Shown here: piece after piece, positions 9,137 to 16,684 of the stretch
Position numbering within the stretch: position 1 is the first letter of the stretch
Layout of the letters: the number at the start of each line of letters is the position of its first letter
NCBI GenBank assembly: GCA_022072085.1
Contig: JAJVII010000018.1
Coordinates: 62,001 to 126,000, forward strand
Origin: Phycisphaerae bacterium
Lineage (GTDB): Bacteria > Planctomycetota > Phycisphaerae > JAJVII01
Direction of reading: 5' to 3'
DNA length: 64,000 bases
Translations under genes and position numbers: made by a program
Notes under the pieces: model-generated
Databases searched by the model: none
What the model saw: the letters and a program-made list of their open reading frames with translations, nothing else
Told to the model about the DNA's origin: nothing

Positions 9137-10726
9137 TCAGTGCCGGTACTGGAACTCCGTGCTGTTGACCAGCGCCCACATCACATCGCCGAGCACGTTG
9201 CCGCCCTTGCCGCGCGTGGCGTCGGTGTAGACCTTGATCGCCCGCAGTTCCTCGCCCGTCGGGTAGCGCGACAGGACGGTCAGATACAACTCGTCCATCG
9301 CCTGGCCGGGCTTCTGGCGGGCGGTCCGGCCGATCGCTCGCATCGTCGGCCCGCCCTCGATCTTGTTGCGCACGTGGCTGGAGTTGAGCAGGTGCAACTG
9401 CTGGTCGGCTGAGGTCGCGTTGTTCCGCTCCGACGCCAGGCCGGTGTCGCGCGGCGGTCGGCCGAACAGATCCAGGAACGAACTCGTGATGCTGCCGTCG
9501 GGCAGCGCGATCGAGCGCATCTCGCGCGGGACCCAGGTGAAGGGCTCGGGGATGCGGCTCTCGTACTGCTCGTCGGTGCCGGTGATCTGACAGAGGGCGT
9601 CGATGAGCACCTCGGCTTCAAGCCGCCGCAGCCGATAGGCCGCGAACAGTTCGGGCCCCGCGGCCTTGCCCGGCCCGGGCACGGACGAGAGCTGGTAGGT
9701 CGTCGAGTTGAGGATCAGCCGATAGAGGTGGACGCTGTCGAACTTCGACTTGACCAGCTCGGAGGCCAGCCAGTCCAGCAGCTCGGGATGGCTGGGCGGG
9801 TTGCCGGCGCGGAAATCGTCGGGCTCCTGCACCAGCCCGCGGCCCATGAGGCGATACCAGATGCGGTTGGCCTGGCAGCGGGCGAACCAGGGGTTGTCCG
9901 GCGAGACGAGCCAGTCGGCGAAGGCCTCGCGCGGGTCGCCGTCGGCGGCCAGCTTCACGGTACTGCCGTCGGGCAGCAGGGCCGACGCGACCGGCGGGCT
10001 GGCCGGGTTGAAGTTGAAGTAGACGATCTCCTCCTTCCACTCGTCGGTGGACTTGTAGCCGACGCGGGAGAAGAAGGCGGCCAGCCCGGCGGCGCGGTCC
10101 GCGGGCCAGTCCGTCATGCGGTCGCCCATGAACGCCAGGGCGGCCGACTTGGCCAGGGTCGCCGGGTCGCGGCTCTGGACCGCGCGGTAGAAGTTCACCT
10201 GCCCGACGCGGAAGTTGCTCCCGCTGGCCGTCAGCAGCTCGCGGGCAAACCGGTCGTAGGGCATGCCGTCGGCCAGCGCGGTCCGCACCCAGCGGTGATA
10301 GGCCTGCACCGCGTTGGGCCAGAGGTTGATCGGGAACTCCGACTTGATCCGCAGCAGGTCGCCCCACTGCATCGCCCGGTAGTCGGCGAAGCGCGGGTCG
10401 GCCAGCAGGCGGTCGATCAGCCTGGCCCGGCGGTCGGGGGCGCGATCGGCAAGGAACGCCCGGGCCTCGGCCGCCGTCGGCAGCGTGCCGGTGACATCCA
10501 GGTAGACGCGGCGGACGAAGACCGCGTCCGAACAGACGCGGGCGGGCGAAACGCCCTCGGCATCGAGCCTGGCGAAGATCAACTCGTCGATGCGGTTGGC
10601 CGCCGCGGGCTGGCCGGCTCTCTCGTAGATCGTGATCGTCGCCTCCGGCTGGGTCGTCGGGGCGCTGACACCCCAGGCGGGCGCAGCAGCCAGCAGCGCG
10701 ATCAGGCCTGTCATCCACGCCTTCAT
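9137..10726 (-). CDS. DUF1549/DUF1553 protein (planctomycete PSD1-type)
   Basis: A 529-residue exported protein with a signal peptide (MKAWMTGLIALLAAAPAWG). DUF1549 covers about 45-230, with RIDELIFARLDAEG, RRVYLDVTGTLPT and WGDLLRIK. DUF1553 covers the second half, with NPWFARCQANRIWYRLMGRG, SHPELLDWLASELV and YRLILNSTTYQLSS. These domains are typical of planctomycete secreted proteins and are normally paired with DUF1501 proteins, as here. Unlike many relatives it has no cytochrome c (CxxCH) domain, so it is a short version. The frame is open to 11971, but the part above 10726 is a shadow of the next gene. The ATG at 10726 overlaps the stop of the upstream FkbO-like gene in an ATGA, which implies translational coupling. 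Confidence 0.88.
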   Translation of the reverse strand: MKAWMTGLIALLAAAPAWGVSAPTTQPEATITIYERAGQPAAANRIDELIFARLDAEGVSPARVCSDAVFVRRVYLDVTGTLPTAAEARAFLADRAPDRRARLIDRLLADPRFADYRAMQWGDLLRIKSEFPINLWPNAVQAYHRWVRTALADGMPYDRFARELLTASGSNFRVGQVNFYRAVQSRDPATLAKSAALAFMGDRMTDWPADRAAGLAAFFSRVGYKSTDEWKEEIVYFNFNPASPPVASALLPDGSTVKLAADGDPREAFADWLVSPDNPWFARCQANRIWYRLMGRGLVQEPDDFRAGNPPSHPELLDWLASELVKSKFDSVHLYRLILNSTTYQLSSVPGPGKAAGPELFAAYRLRRLEAEVLIDALCQITGTDEQYESRIPEPFTWVPREMRSIALPDGSITSSFLDLFGRPPRDTGLASERNNATSADQQLHLLNSSHVRNKIEGGPTMRAIGRTARQKPGQAMDELYLTVLSRYPTGEELRAIKVYTDATRGKGGNVLGDVMWALVNSTEFQYRH

Positions 10727-11874
10727 GGGCGGGCCTCCCTGGCCGGGACGGGCCCGGCTGCCAACTCCACTTCGAACAGCAGGTCCGGGCGGCAGACGTC
10801 GCCGACCATCGTGATCGCGGGCCAGCCGGGATTCCCGCCGCGGGCCAGGAACGCCCGCTCGACCTCGGGCGTGCGGCAGTAGACCAGCGCGGTCAGCACG
10901 TCGGCGTCGTCGCAGCCGGCGTCGGCGAGCAACGCCCGCACGTGGCGGATCGTCGCGTCGATCTGGCCGTCGATGTCGCCGACGCACTCGGTCCGCCCGG
11001 CCCGGTCGATGGCGGCGGTTCCCGAGACCATCAGCGTCCGCCCGCCGGGCATGGGCACAACGGCCGCCCGGCTGAAGGCCGAGCCGTAGGCGTAGGCGGA
11101 GTTCTGCTGGCCGCCGGCTTCGAGCAGCTCGATGCGGCCGGCCCGGCCGGGCAGTGCGATCAGGTCCAGCCCGCAGGCGGCCCCGTTCGCGATGCCCAGG
11201 CCGATGCCCGTGCTGGCCGGCAGGCGCGGCCGGCCGTTGCCGTCGGCGATGAGCCCCTCGCGGCGAAAGAAGGCGTTGCGGGCGGCGTTCAGGTCGGCAT
11301 ACCAGTCGCAGACGTCCAGCAGCCACAGCCACGTGCGGGCGACCGCGTGCATGTCCGTGCCGCATTGGCGGAGGAAGCAGCCGGCGCAGTGGAACATCCG
11401 CTGGGCCTGTCGGCCGGGCGGGACCTCGCCGCCGGGGCTGACTTCGCTGAGCGCCAGCCAACGGTCGCCGCCGATCCGCAGGTCGCGGGCGAAGCAAGCG
11501 TCGGGCGAATCGGCCTTCCCCCAGCAGCCGACGGGGACCGGGGCGGCGTCGGAGCGGACGGCGTGAATCTGAATGCCGGCCAGCAGGCCCGTATGGCCCG
11601 GGGCCACCAGCACCCGCGTCGGGCGGACCGCGTCGTCCAGTTCGCCCAGGGCGGCGCGGGCGGCCAGCACGTCGGGCATTGCCTCGGGCGACGCGAATAT
11701 CCGCTCGCTGAAAAGGCGTCCGCCGGCCGAGACCAGCGCGCCGCGGGCGGCGGCGTAAAGGTCGCGGGCCTGCCCGGCGCAATCGCCGGGACCGTCGGGC
11801 GTGAGGGTGAGGTAGAGATCGCTGGCGCTCGGAGCAGCCAGGGCCCGGAGGCGAACGGCCGGTGCGGAAATCAT
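10723..11874 (-). CDS. FkbO/Hyg5-like Rid-superfamily protein
   Basis: This 383-residue protein looks like the FkbO/Hyg5/XanB2 chorismatase-like branch of the Rid (YjgF/YER057c/UK114) superfamily. The mid-section ARTWLWLLDVCDWYADLN and LPASTGIGLGIANGAACGLD matches that layout as I remember it. The C-terminal third looks like a Rid domain (TLMVSGTAAIDRAGRT, DVLTALVYCRTPEVERAF). True chorismatases hydrolyse chorismate, but I cannot confirm the catalytic residues, so the substrate is unknown. The start at ATG 11874 is supported by GGAGGAGAGG just upstream; the longer frame to 11946 has no such signal. No signal peptide is visible, which is odd for a gene leading a row of secreted-protein genes. 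Its stop codon overlaps the start of the DUF1549/1553 gene. Confidence 0.7.
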   Translation of the reverse strand: MISAPAVRLRALAAPSASDLYLTLTPDGPGDCAGQARDLYAAARGALVSAGGRLFSERIFASPEAMPDVLAARAALGELDDAVRPTRVLVAPGHTGLLAGIQIHAVRSDAAPVPVGCWGKADSPDACFARDLRIGGDRWLALSEVSPGGEVPPGRQAQRMFHCAGCFLRQCGTDMHAVARTWLWLLDVCDWYADLNAARNAFFRREGLIADGNGRPRLPASTGIGLGIANGAACGLDLIALPGRAGRIELLEAGGQQNSAYAYGSAFSRAAVVPMPGGRTLMVSGTAAIDRAGRTECVGDIDGQIDATIRHVRALLADAGCDDADVLTALVYCRTPEVERAFLARGGNPGWPAITMVGDVCRPDLLFEVELAAGPVPAREARP

Positions 11875-12045
11875 GGTGCCTCTCCTCCGAGCCGCCGCCC
11901 GGGAACGTCTTGGCGAGCAGTCCTGCCGCCTCTTGGTTAAACGCAAGAGGAAGGGATGAAGTTACAGGCAAATCGGACGCAGGGCCGTCGGCCGACCGTG
12001 GATCTGGGCCTGAAGGAGGCCGATTGGTGTGTGGCTGATTGCCAG

Positions 12046-12075
12046 TTGCGCGGCCGGGCGGGTTGGCCGTATAAT
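12046..12075 (+). promoter_or_regulatory. Candidate sigma-70 promoter
   Basis: TTGCGC at 12046-12051 and a perfect TATAAT at 12070-12075, 18 bases apart. Transcription would start near 12082, about 50 bases before the ATG of the NHL-type gene at 12133. This is the best -10 box in the window. Confidence 0.6.
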
Positions 12076-12132
12076 GCCACCGGCGTTCGGCCAGCCGCGT
12101 AGGCCGGACCGGCGCCGCCTGGAGCAGCAGCC

Positions 12133-14712
12133 ATGAATCGAACGTTTGCGGGCATCATTGCGGCGACGAGCGTCACACTTGCATTTGCTGTAGCCATGGA
12201 ACCGGCGGCGGCCGTGGCCGCCCAGCCGGCCGCTTTCGCCACCAAACCGGCGGCAACAGGCGCCGATGGCGGCGCGGTGATCACCTTTGCAGCCGCGACC
12301 GACACCGACGTGGAGGTGGCGGTCCTGAACGCAGCCGGCCGGGTGGTCCGCCACCTCGCCGCGGGGCGCCTTGGCGCCAACGCCCCCGCACCGCTCCAGA
12401 AGGACTCGTTGCGGCAGCAATTGACATGGGACGGCAAGGACGACCTTGGCAAACCGGCGCAGGGCGGACCGTTCAAGGCCCGCGTGGGGCTGGGCGTGAC
12501 GCCGACGTTCTCAAAGACGATCGTGGACAACCCAGCCGCGATCGGCAGCGTCCGGGGCTTTGCGGTCGGCGCCGGCGGCGAACTGTTCGTGCTGCACAAT
12601 CACGGTTCGATCCACCCCGATGACAACAGCGGTTTCTGCGCCGTATACGGCCGCGACGGCAAGTATCTTCGCACCATCCTGCCCTACCCCGGCGCCACGC
12701 CCGGGGACAAACTGCCCGGCGTGCGGCAAATCGCACTGCCTGACGGGTCGGCTGTGCCGTTCCTCTACGACGCCGAGTTGCGGTCGATCGTCCCGGGCAC
12801 CGGCGAGTTCATCCTCCACCAGCCCGCGGCGACGCGCGACGGCCGCTTTGTCTTCATCGGCCACCAGGAAATCATCGGCACCCAGTCGCGTTACAACCAG
12901 GGCGGCGTACGCCAGATCGTCGTGCTCAACCGCGACGGCTCCATGCCCCCGGGCGGTCCCCTGCGCACCATCCTGGCCGACAACAGCCGGTGCGGCGGCA
13001 GCCTGGCTGTCGCTCCTGACGACAAGACCTTCTACGCCGCCGACATCAGCACCGGGTCCGGAAAGACGCTCAAGGTCGCCCATTGCGTCTACCGCTTCAC
13101 GCTGGACGACAAGTCGCCCACGCCCTTCATCGGCGTCCCCGACACGGCCGGCAACGGTCCGGACCGCCTGAACGACCCCAACTCCGTCTCCGTCGACGAC
13201 AAGGGAAACCTCTACGTCGCCGATACGGGCAACAATCGCGTCGCCGCGTTCGACTCGGCCGGCAAGTTCATCGGCGAGTTCAAGGTCGACCACCCCGACC
13301 GCATCGCGGTCAACGCCCGCACCGGCGCCATCTACGTTACCGCCGGCAAGGAGACGCACGAGCTGCTGCGGTTCGACTCGATCAAGTCCGACCAGCCCGC
13401 CTGCCGCGTCAAGGTTCCCTGGTTCGTCAAGGGCGCCTCGCACGATACGACGATCCTGGCCGTCGACGCCGGCGCCGACCCGGCGATCGTCTACTACGGC
13501 ACCGCCCGGTCGCAGTATCTCGGCGACTTCAAGGTCCTCCGCATCGCCGACAAGGGCGACGTGCTGGCCGAGCTTCCGAGCATCAGGAAACTCTCCGGTC
13601 CCGACCTCGCGGGCCAGCTCCTCATGCTCACCATGGACCGCGTCCACGATCGCCTGTTCTTCGACGAGTCGGTCTACGACCCGGCCACCGGCAAGATCGA
13701 CGAGGGGCTGGGCAAGGTCGTCCGCAAGCGCGACAGCATTTCGGGCGTCGGCACCAAGGGCGGCAACGGGTCAGCGGGGCTGGACGGACGCATCTACCTG
13801 ATGGGCTACTCCACCTGGATGAAGCGCTTCGACTGGACGATGAAGCTCGATCCTTTCGCCGACGGCAAGGACGGCGTCTTCATCAACGGCGGCGGCTCGG
13901 ACGGCGGCGGACCGGACGCTCCCGGCTCGCTGCGGCTGCGGGCGCGCGGCGTGACAGCCGACCCGGCCGGCAACATCTACGCCCTGTGGCAGAGCCCGGC
14001 CAAGAACGCCTCCAACTATCTCGCCCTGCACGCGCCGACCGGCCGAATCGTCAACGCCGACCTGGTCTCCTCCTGCATGCGGGGCCTGGAGTCGGTCCGC
14101 CTGGACTATCAGGGCAACATCTATCTGATGGTCAGCGTGCGGCCGCGCGGACTGGTCGTGCCCGACGACTTCAAGAACGAGAAGTTCCCACCCGGCTGGT
14201 CCTACAAGGTCAACGCCCATCAGATGAATTGGTACGAGTTGCTCTACGGCTGCATGGTCAAGTTCGGACCCGGGGGCGGGTCGATCGTCGCGGGCGACGA
14301 CGGGCAGAAGATGGAATACGGCCTGCCCTCCAAGAAGACCCTCGTGTCGATCAAGGACGCCCAGTGGGTTCGCTTCGGGGCCAGCCCGGCAGCGAGCTGG
14401 CGGCACCCCTATCCCGACTGCTGCGACTGCGAGAGCGCCCAGTTCGACGTGGACGGCTACGGGCGGAGCTTCTTCCCCGACTGCGGGCGATTCCGCGTGG
14501 GGATGCTCGACTCGGCCGGCAACGACCTGGGCCACTTCGGCCAGTACGGCAACTGCGACGACCAGGGAGCGGGCACGAAGATTCCGATGTACTGGCCCTA
14601 CACGGTGGCCGCCGACAACGACGGCACGATCTACGTCGGCGACCGCCTCAACCGGCGGATCATCGAGGTGAAGCTCGTCCCCCAGGCCCAGGAATCGGTC
14701 GCCTTGCCGTGA
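12133..14712 (+). CDS. Exported NHL/beta-propeller protein with FlgD-like N-terminal domain
   Basis: An 859-residue protein with an N-terminal signal sequence (IIAATSVTLAFAVAMEPAAA). A FlgD-like sandwich follows at about 50-125 (VEVAVLNAAGRVVRHLAAG, LTWDGKDDLG). The body has NHL-like repeats, for example NDPNSVSVDDKGNLYVADTG and NNRVAAFDSAGKFIGEF, which form a beta propeller. Near the C terminus is DCCDCESAQFDVDGYGRSF, then GRFRVGMLDSAGN; the same block (CSCWNCRF, RSFVPE, RCRVAVLDSNGN) is found in the paralogue at 48673-51639. The close cysteines may bind metal, which is inference. It probably acts outside the cytoplasm, perhaps in carbohydrate recognition. The gene stands alone, with its own promoter and purD downstream. 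Confidence 0.8.
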   Translation: MNRTFAGIIAATSVTLAFAVAMEPAAAVAAQPAAFATKPAATGADGGAVITFAAATDTDVEVAVLNAAGRVVRHLAAGRLGANAPAPLQKDSLRQQLTWDGKDDLGKPAQGGPFKARVGLGVTPTFSKTIVDNPAAIGSVRGFAVGAGGELFVLHNHGSIHPDDNSGFCAVYGRDGKYLRTILPYPGATPGDKLPGVRQIALPDGSAVPFLYDAELRSIVPGTGEFILHQPAATRDGRFVFIGHQEIIGTQSRYNQGGVRQIVVLNRDGSMPPGGPLRTILADNSRCGGSLAVAPDDKTFYAADISTGSGKTLKVAHCVYRFTLDDKSPTPFIGVPDTAGNGPDRLNDPNSVSVDDKGNLYVADTGNNRVAAFDSAGKFIGEFKVDHPDRIAVNARTGAIYVTAGKETHELLRFDSIKSDQPACRVKVPWFVKGASHDTTILAVDAGADPAIVYYGTARSQYLGDFKVLRIADKGDVLAELPSIRKLSGPDLAGQLLMLTMDRVHDRLFFDESVYDPATGKIDEGLGKVVRKRDSISGVGTKGGNGSAGLDGRIYLMGYSTWMKRFDWTMKLDPFADGKDGVFINGGGSDGGGPDAPGSLRLRARGVTADPAGNIYALWQSPAKNASNYLALHAPTGRIVNADLVSSCMRGLESVRLDYQGNIYLMVSVRPRGLVVPDDFKNEKFPPGWSYKVNAHQMNWYELLYGCMVKFGPGGGSIVAGDDGQKMEYGLPSKKTLVSIKDAQWVRFGASPAASWRHPYPDCCDCESAQFDVDGYGRSFFPDCGRFRVGMLDSAGNDLGHFGQYGNCDDQGAGTKIPMYWPYTVAADNDGTIYVGDRLNRRIIEVKLVPQAQESVALP

Positions 14713-14763
14713 CGTGACGCACCGGCCCCTTGCGGAAGTCGATATTTCGCCGACGGCTATGAG

Positions 14764-14790
14764 TTGACACGGGACGCCGGGGCTGATAAT
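14764..14790 (+). promoter_or_regulatory. Candidate promoter of purD
   Basis: A perfect TTGACA at 14764-14769 and GATAAT at 14785-14790 with a 15-base spacer, about 100 bases before purD. The short spacer is a weakness; the overlapping TAATTC would give 17 bases but a poor -10. Confidence 0.5.
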
Positions 14791-14892
14791 TCACCCGTCT
14801 TCGCCGCGGGACCGGACGGACGGGCCGGCGACGCGACCCCTCACGGGGCGCGAGCGGCGGGTAACGATGCGCTGGCACGATCGAGGTGAACG

Positions 14893-16161
14893 ATGAAGGT
14901 GCTGCTGGTGGGGTCGGGCGGACGGGAACACGCAATGGCCTGGCGGATCGCCGCTTCGCCGCTGTGCGATCGGCTTTTCGCGGCGCCGGGCAATCCCGGG
15001 GTCGCCCAGCACGCCGAGTGCGTCGACATCGACGCCGAGGACGTCGACGCCGTCGCGAAATTCGCGATCAGCAACCGGATCGACCTGACGGTGGTGGGCC
15101 CGGAAGACCCGCTCGCGGGCGGGCTGGTGGACCGGATCGAGGCGGCCGGCCTGAAAGCCTTCGGGCCGGTCGCGGCGGCAGCGCGGCTGGAAGGCGACAA
15201 GGCCTTCGCCAAGCACCTGATGCGGCAGCACGCGATCCCGACGGCCGAGGCCCGCATCTTCGACGACTTTGAAACCGCGACCGAATACGTGCTGACGCGG
15301 ACCGAGCCGCTGGTGGTCAAGGCGGCCGGGCTCGCCAAGGGCAAAGGCGCCTACGTCTGCAACGACCCTGAGCAGGCCCTGGACGCGGTGCGTGAGATCA
15401 TGAAGGACCGCGTTCACGGGGCAGCCGGCGACCAGGTGGTGATCGAGCAGCGGCTGAGCGGCCCGGAGGTCAGCGTGCTGGCGTTCACCGACGGGCGGAC
15501 CATCTACATGATGGAGAGCGCCCAGGACCACAAGGCCGTCGGCGAAGGCGACACCGGCCCCAACACCGGCGGCATGGGGGCCTACTGCCCCGCGCCGGTC
15601 GCGACCGACAAGGTGCTCGGCCAGGTCGAACGCGAGGTGCTCGTGCCGGTCGTCGACGCGATGCGCCGCGCGGGGGTGACCTACAAGGGCATCCTCTACG
15701 CGGGCATGATGCTCACCCCCGGCGGGCCGCGGGTGCTGGAATTCAACTGCCGCTTCGGCGACCCCGAGGCCCAGCCCATCCTCATGCGGCTCAAGAGCGA
15801 CCTGCTGGCCACGCTGCTGGCGGTCGCCAACAACCGGCTGGACGAAGTGACGCTGGAGTGGGATCCGCGGCCGGCGGTCTGCGTGGTGATGGCCAGCGGC
15901 GGCTACCCGGGCAAGTACGCCAAGGGCAAACCGATCGCGGGCATCGAGGCCGCCGAGTCCGAGCCGGACGTGAAGGTTTTTCAGGCCGGCACGAAGCGGG
16001 CCGGCGGACAGGTCGTTTCCAGCGGCGGGCGCGTGCTGGGCGTGACGGCGCTGGGCAAGACGATCCGCGACGCCCAGAAGCAGGCCTACGCCGCGGTGGA
16101 CAAGATTCACTTTGAGGGCGGCTTCTGCCGCCGCGACATCGCCGCAAAAGCAATCAAATAA
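14893..16161 (+). CDS. purD: Phosphoribosylamine--glycine ligase
   Basis: A 422-residue cytoplasmic enzyme that ligates glycine to 5-phosphoribosylamine with ATP, forming GAR in purine synthesis. It opens with the glycine-rich LLVGSGGREHAMAW. The ATP-grasp region has VVKAAGLAKGKGAYVC, GPEVSVLAFTDG, QDHKAVGEGDTGPNTGGMGA, and GILYAGMML followed by EFNCRFGDPEAQ, all diagnostic of PurD. The length is normal. The ATG at 14893 follows GAGGTG. The TAA stop lies two bases from the inverted repeat that frames the four-helix-bundle gene. It is not in a pur operon here. Confidence 0.97.
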   Translation: MKVLLVGSGGREHAMAWRIAASPLCDRLFAAPGNPGVAQHAECVDIDAEDVDAVAKFAISNRIDLTVVGPEDPLAGGLVDRIEAAGLKAFGPVAAAARLEGDKAFAKHLMRQHAIPTAEARIFDDFETATEYVLTRTEPLVVKAAGLAKGKGAYVCNDPEQALDAVREIMKDRVHGAAGDQVVIEQRLSGPEVSVLAFTDGRTIYMMESAQDHKAVGEGDTGPNTGGMGAYCPAPVATDKVLGQVEREVLVPVVDAMRRAGVTYKGILYAGMMLTPGGPRVLEFNCRFGDPEAQPILMRLKSDLLATLLAVANNRLDEVTLEWDPRPAVCVVMASGGYPGKYAKGKPIAGIEAAESEPDVKVFQAGTKRAGGQVVSSGGRVLGVTALGKTIRDAQKQAYAAVDKIHFEGGFCRRDIAAKAIK

Positions 16162-16250
16162 GAAGTGCTGAGTGCAAAGTGCTGAGTGCGGAGTGCTGAG
16201 TGCGGAGTGCTGAGTGGGGAGTGCTGAGTGCTGAGAGAGGGTAAGCCGGC
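16162..16250. repeat. Left (GTGCTGAGT)n array and inverted-repeat arm
   Basis: About six direct copies of a GTGCTGAGT-type 9-11-mer run from the purD stop to the start of the four-helix-bundle gene. The outer 26 bases (16164-16189) are perfectly repeated in inverted orientation at 16657-16682. The inner end carries GAGAGAGGG, which serves as the ribosome-binding site of the gene at 16251. Together with the right arm this makes an inverted-repeat-framed unit of about 520 bp. Confidence 0.9.
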
Positions 16251-16631
16251 ATGGGGCAGCACGGAAGAATCGAGCGTTTCGAGGACCTGATCGCCTGGCA
16301 GAAGGCCCGGCAGATGACTCGGAACATCTACCAGTGCACTTGTCGCAAGCCGTTCGCAGACGACTGGGATCTGGTCAGGCAGATTCGCCGGGCCGCGGTG
16401 TCGGCCATGTCGAATATCGCCGAAGGTTTCGAGCGGAGCGGCCGAAAGGAATTCCAGCAGTTTCTCTCGATGGCCAAAGCATCCTGCGCCGAGGTCCGCT
16501 CCCAGATCTACGTCGTCCTCGACCTTGGCTACGTGGACCCGCAGGAATTCGACGCGCTGATGCGCGGCGGCGAGGAACCGGCTCGCATCATAGGCGGACT
16601 CCGCGCCTCGATCGCAAAGCTGGACAGCTAA
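16251..16631 (+). CDS. Four-helix-bundle (23S rRNA IVS / S23-like) protein
   Basis: A 126-residue protein of the four-helix-bundle family (TIGR02436-like), recognised by FEDLIAWQKAR near the N terminus, then QIRRAAVSAMSNIAEGFER, EFQQFLSMAKASCAEVRSQ and VVLDLGYV. The family includes ORFs of intervening sequences in 23S rRNA and the Avd accessory proteins of diversity-generating retroelements; it binds nucleic acid in the latter. No reverse transcriptase or rRNA lies nearby, so its role here is unknown. The gene fills the space between two arms of an inverted repeat and takes its ribosome-binding site from the left arm. Such framing suggests it moves or is maintained as a unit. Confidence 0.9.
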   Translation: MGQHGRIERFEDLIAWQKARQMTRNIYQCTCRKPFADDWDLVRQIRRAAVSAMSNIAEGFERSGRKEFQQFLSMAKASCAEVRSQIYVVLDLGYVDPQEFDALMRGGEEPARIIGGLRASIAKLDS

Positions 16632-16641
16632 GCCGGACTCT

Positions 16642-16684
16642 CCCTCTCAGCACTCAGCACTCAGCACTTTGCACTCAGCACTCC
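16642..16684. repeat. Right inverted-repeat arm
   Basis: Copies of AGTGCTGAG on the minus strand. Bases 16657-16682 are the exact reverse complement of 16164-16189. The arm also encodes the last residues (VLSAKC) and the TGA stop of the neighbouring GNAT gene, so it has become part of that gene. Confidence 0.9.

Noticed and set aside
16162-16684. Classical insertion sequence
   Set aside because: No transposase and no clear target duplication; the only gene is a four-helix-bundle protein.
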